From Amarobacillus sp046328225 (GTDB lineage: Bacteria > Chloroflexota > Dehalococcoidia > Tepidiformales > Tepidiformaceae): a DNA stretch of 64,000 bases. This document shows, one piece after another, positions 62,246 to 64,000 of the stretch. The position numbers were made by a program, and so were the translations under genes. The first letter of the stretch is position 1; each line of letters begins with the position of its first letter. The notes under the pieces are model-generated. The model saw only the letters and a program-made list of their open reading frames with translations. It was not told the DNA's origin and did not search any database. Location of the stretch: assembly GCA_046328225.1 (NCBI GenBank), contig JAXLWZ010000016.1:1-64000 (forward strand), given 5' to 3'.

Positions 62246-63022
62246 GTGCCGCTTCCGCCCGAGATCGACACGGCCATGCACCGCGCGCACATCGATGCGA
62301 TGCGCCTCGTCGCCGCCGCCCTGCCCGGCGCGGAGACGGCGCGTGTGGGCGAGTGGTTCGTCTACGACGCCGGCGTCGAAAACCCCGAGTTCAACGTCGC
62401 GTACGTCGCGGGCGATGCCGATGGCGCCGCGGGCCAACTGTCCGCGGTCGCGGCATGGTTCACCGCCCGGGGCGCGGACTGGCGCTTCAAGCTCCGAACC
62501 GGGACGGAAGACGGCGTGATCGCCGCGCTGGCGGGCCGCAGCATCGAGACCCCCCGCCGCGAGCCATTCCTGGCTATCTCACTGGACCAGGTGGCCGAGG
62601 ACGCGCTGGAGAGCATGGTCAAGCCGGTGATGAGCCGGGACGACCTCGCCGCCTACGAATCCTTCGACCTGGTGCGCGGACGCCCCGCCGAATGGTCCAT
62701 CGCCGGCGCGGTGATGGACCTTCCCGGGTGCTCGCTCTGGCTGGCGCGCGCGGCGGACGGCACGCCCGTCGCCCGCGCGATGAGCGTCGCGCTGGGGCCG
62801 GTCGCGACGGTGCACAACGTCTTCGTCGGCGATGCCTTCCGGCGCCGGGGGTATGGGCGCGCGGTGACGGCGGCGGCGTTGCACGCCGCGCGACGGGCCG
62901 GCTGCGAGCACGGGGGCCTCGGCGCCTCCGAGCTGGGGTACCCGCTGTACCTCGCGATGGGCTTCGAGCGGCGGTACGACCTCGCGACGTTCGCGCCATC
63001 GCCGCCGCCGGTGCCGGGCTAG
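62246..63022 (+). CDS. GNAT family N-acetyltransferase
   Basis: A 258-residue protein. The C-terminal half carries the acetyl-CoA site: HNVFVGDAFRRRGYGRAVTAAAL (the RxxGxG/A motif) and GASELGYPLYLAMGFERRYDL. The N-terminal half (IDAMRLVAAALPGAETARVG, FNVAYVAGD) looks like a second degenerate GNAT fold, so it may be a tandem or pseudo-dimer member. GTG at 62246 is the start, 7 nt after ffh, so it may be co-transcribed. Substrate unknown. Its stop overlaps the convergent DinB gene by 4 bp. Confidence 0.82.
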   Translation: MPLPPEIDTAMHRAHIDAMRLVAAALPGAETARVGEWFVYDAGVENPEFNVAYVAGDADGAAGQLSAVAAWFTARGADWRFKLRTGTEDGVIAALAGRSIETPRREPFLAISLDQVAEDALESMVKPVMSRDDLAAYESFDLVRGRPAEWSIAGAVMDLPGCSLWLARAADGTPVARAMSVALGPVATVHNVFVGDAFRRRGYGRAVTAAALHAARRAGCEHGGLGASELGYPLYLAMGFERRYDLATFAPSPPPVPG

Positions 63023-63546
63023 ATCGTCAGGCCGCCGAGGCCCTGCACGCCGCGCACGTACTCGATTTCGCCGACGTGGCGATACCCGTGGCTGAGGCAG
63101 ATGCCATAAAGGCCATCCCACAGCGACATCTCGCCGAGCGGCTTGATGGTCACGCGGCGCGAATCGAACTCCTCGGGTGACATGCCCGCGAGGTAGGCAT
63201 CGGTCGCCTCCCACACCTTCCCCTGGTACTCGAGCCAGCGTGCGACGTCGTGGACCTGGACGGCGTTCGCCTCGTCGGTGGTCATGCCCGTGCCCTGGCT
63301 GTTGCGGGGCAGGCCGAAGGCTTCGTCATAGCCACCTTCGAGCCAGACGGTCGGCTTTCGCTGGACCACGAACTGGACGATGTTGTCCTCGGTGCGGACG
63401 TAGTGCCAGAGGCTGAAGAAGCCGCTGACGCCGCCCTCTTGCGGCCGGAAGTTGAACTGCTCCGCGGTCATCCCTTCGACGGCTTTGTCGAGAAGGGCGT
63501 GCATCGAACGGAGGCTCTTGCGCAGCAGGTCCTGCTGGGTGGTCAT
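63019..63546 (-). CDS. DinB family protein
   Basis: A 175-residue four-helix-bundle protein: LLRKSLRSMHALLDKAVEGM, AEQFNFRPQEGGVSGFFSLWHYVRTEDNIVQF is the first half (LWHYVRTEDN a likely metal His) and YGICLSHGYRHVGEIEYVRG the C-terminal HxxxH helix, together giving a plausible three-His metal site. The superfamily includes thiol-dependent transferases and stress proteins of unknown activity. GGAGCC precedes the ATG. It stands upstream of the repeat-rich region at the right edge. Confidence 0.82.
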   Translation of the reverse strand: MTTQQDLLRKSLRSMHALLDKAVEGMTAEQFNFRPQEGGVSGFFSLWHYVRTEDNIVQFVVQRKPTVWLEGGYDEAFGLPRNSQGTGMTTDEANAVQVHDVARWLEYQGKVWEATDAYLAGMSPEEFDSRRVTIKPLGEMSLWDGLYGICLSHGYRHVGEIEYVRGVQGLGGLTI

Positions 63547-63608
63547 GGCGGCTCCAGGCGGGGAAGTGCGCGCATTCTGTCGCGGGCGGGCGACGGTGTC
63601 ACGCGAGA

Positions 63609-63716
63609 AGCTATTGGCTCTTAGCTGTTAGCTATTGGTGTGCCCGGCGCGAACCTCCCACAGCCGACAGCCGACAGCCAACAGCCGACAGCCGACAGCC
63701 GATAGCCGACAGCCGT
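63609..63716. repeat. Two opposed arrays of 7-bp GCTGTCG-like repeats
   Basis: Left array (63609-63639) has about four copies of RGCTRTT; right array (63659-63716) has about eight copies of the reverse complement, GCCGACA with variants GCCAACA and GCCGATA. Because they face each other across about 20 nt (TGTGCCCGGCGCGAACCTCC) they could pair into a long imperfect hairpin. The rest of the 265-bp gap (63717-63811) shows nothing else. Confidence 0.85.
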
Positions 63717-63811
63717 CGCGGCCGGGACCTTAGGGAATCCCGTGATCCCTCGGGCATGGACCCGGCGGTTTCCTGATGTCGCGATGCGGGCGGGCGTCCG
63801 AAAGCTATGGC

Positions 63812-64000
63812 ATGCGCCGCTTTCGCCCCTTCCTGCTGCTCCTCGCTTCGGCCGCGGGATGCTCGATTGGCGGGCTGGCGCTGCACCTGGGCGACACGCT
63901 GGGCGGGGCACCCGGACCGGGGGCATTCGAAGGCCCGGCCCAGGCCGAAGCCGCTGCCCCGGCGGCCGCGACACCGTCGCCCGAAGCCACGCCCACGCTC
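63812..64000 (+). CDS. 5' end of a secreted or lipoprotein-type protein (runs off the right edge)
   Basis: Open frame of 63 codons to the window end: MRRFRPFLLLLASAAGCSI then a hydrophobic GGLALHLGDTLG and an Ala/Pro/Thr/Ser-rich linker (EAAAPAAATPSPEATPTL). This looks like a signal peptide with a lipobox-like SAAGC, followed by the kind of linker used by the lipoproteins at 34355 and 14020. No Shine-Dalgarno is evident. An in-frame signal anchor instead of a lipoprotein is possible. Family cannot be told. Confidence 0.55.
   Translation, partial: MRRFRPFLLLLASAAGCSIGGLALHLGDTLGGAPGPGAFEGPAQAEAAAPAAATPSPEATPTL

Overview
The window is bacterial, chromosomal and very G+C-rich. The closest fit is a Chloroflexota-type genome (Dehalococcoidia or Tepidiformia-like). 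This is inferred from three class III (CaiB/BaiF) CoA-transferases, a single-chain biotin-dependent acyl-CoA carboxylase, an ADP-forming acyl-CoA synthetase pair, an LLM-class F420-type oxidoreductase, twin-arginine oligopeptide-binding lipoproteins and many GTG/TTG or apparently leaderless starts. No rRNA, tRNA, CRISPR array, phage gene or transposase was seen. The frameshift clusters described below suggest a metagenomic or lightly polished assembly.

Layout. 1-4.4 kb: an edge fragment, an M20 peptidase, DAHP synthase, an RNA uracil-C5 methyltransferase and Maf. 4.4-7.1 kb: a badly frameshifted stretch (alpha/beta hydrolase, YjbQ-like protein, class II fumarase) ending at an abrupt junction near 6925 with a 3'-truncated acyl-CoA dehydrogenase on the other strand. 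7.2-9.9 kb: DUF6886 protein and the two subunits of an NDP-forming acyl-CoA synthetase. 10.0-12.0 kb: frameshifted ketopantoate reductase and epimerase genes. 12.0-17.6 kb: an oligopeptide-type ABC transporter (two permeases, one binding protein) plus a second binding protein. 17.6-25.1 kb: cation efflux, mfd, NIPSNAP, DUF4395, ftsB-like and tilS. 25.1-36.4 kb: PPOX protein, inositol-monophosphatase-family phosphatase, LLM oxidoreductase, CapA-type protein, HDOD protein, a VWA protein with a Gly/Gln-rich linker, PilZ protein, SDR, a lipoprotein coupled to a minimal GntR regulator, and TetR.

36.5-44.6 kb is a probable organic-acid catabolic island. A five-gene minus-strand operon (binding protein, MmgE/PrpD, acyl-CoA dehydrogenase, two CaiB CoA-transferases) faces a divergent HpcH/CitE lyase across overlapping promoters with an inverted-repeat operator. 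44.8-56.3 kb is a signalling block: an MCP, then the BC-BCCP-CT carboxylase, then an overlapping set of receiver protein, hybrid histidine kinase and HD-GYP response regulator, facing a paralogous kinase with a degenerate receiver. 56.3-64 kb holds a UbiB/ABC1 kinase, a small orphan protein, a NadD-like enzyme, a third CaiB transferase, queE, ffh, a GNAT, a DinB protein and an edge lipoprotein.

Two genome-wide habits can be read directly. Several genes have a TAnnnT hexamer ending 6-9 nt before the start codon with no Shine-Dalgarno, suggesting leaderless transcripts. Intergenic regions carry 7-bp-period repeats at three places. All functional calls come from reading motifs; no similarity search was possible.
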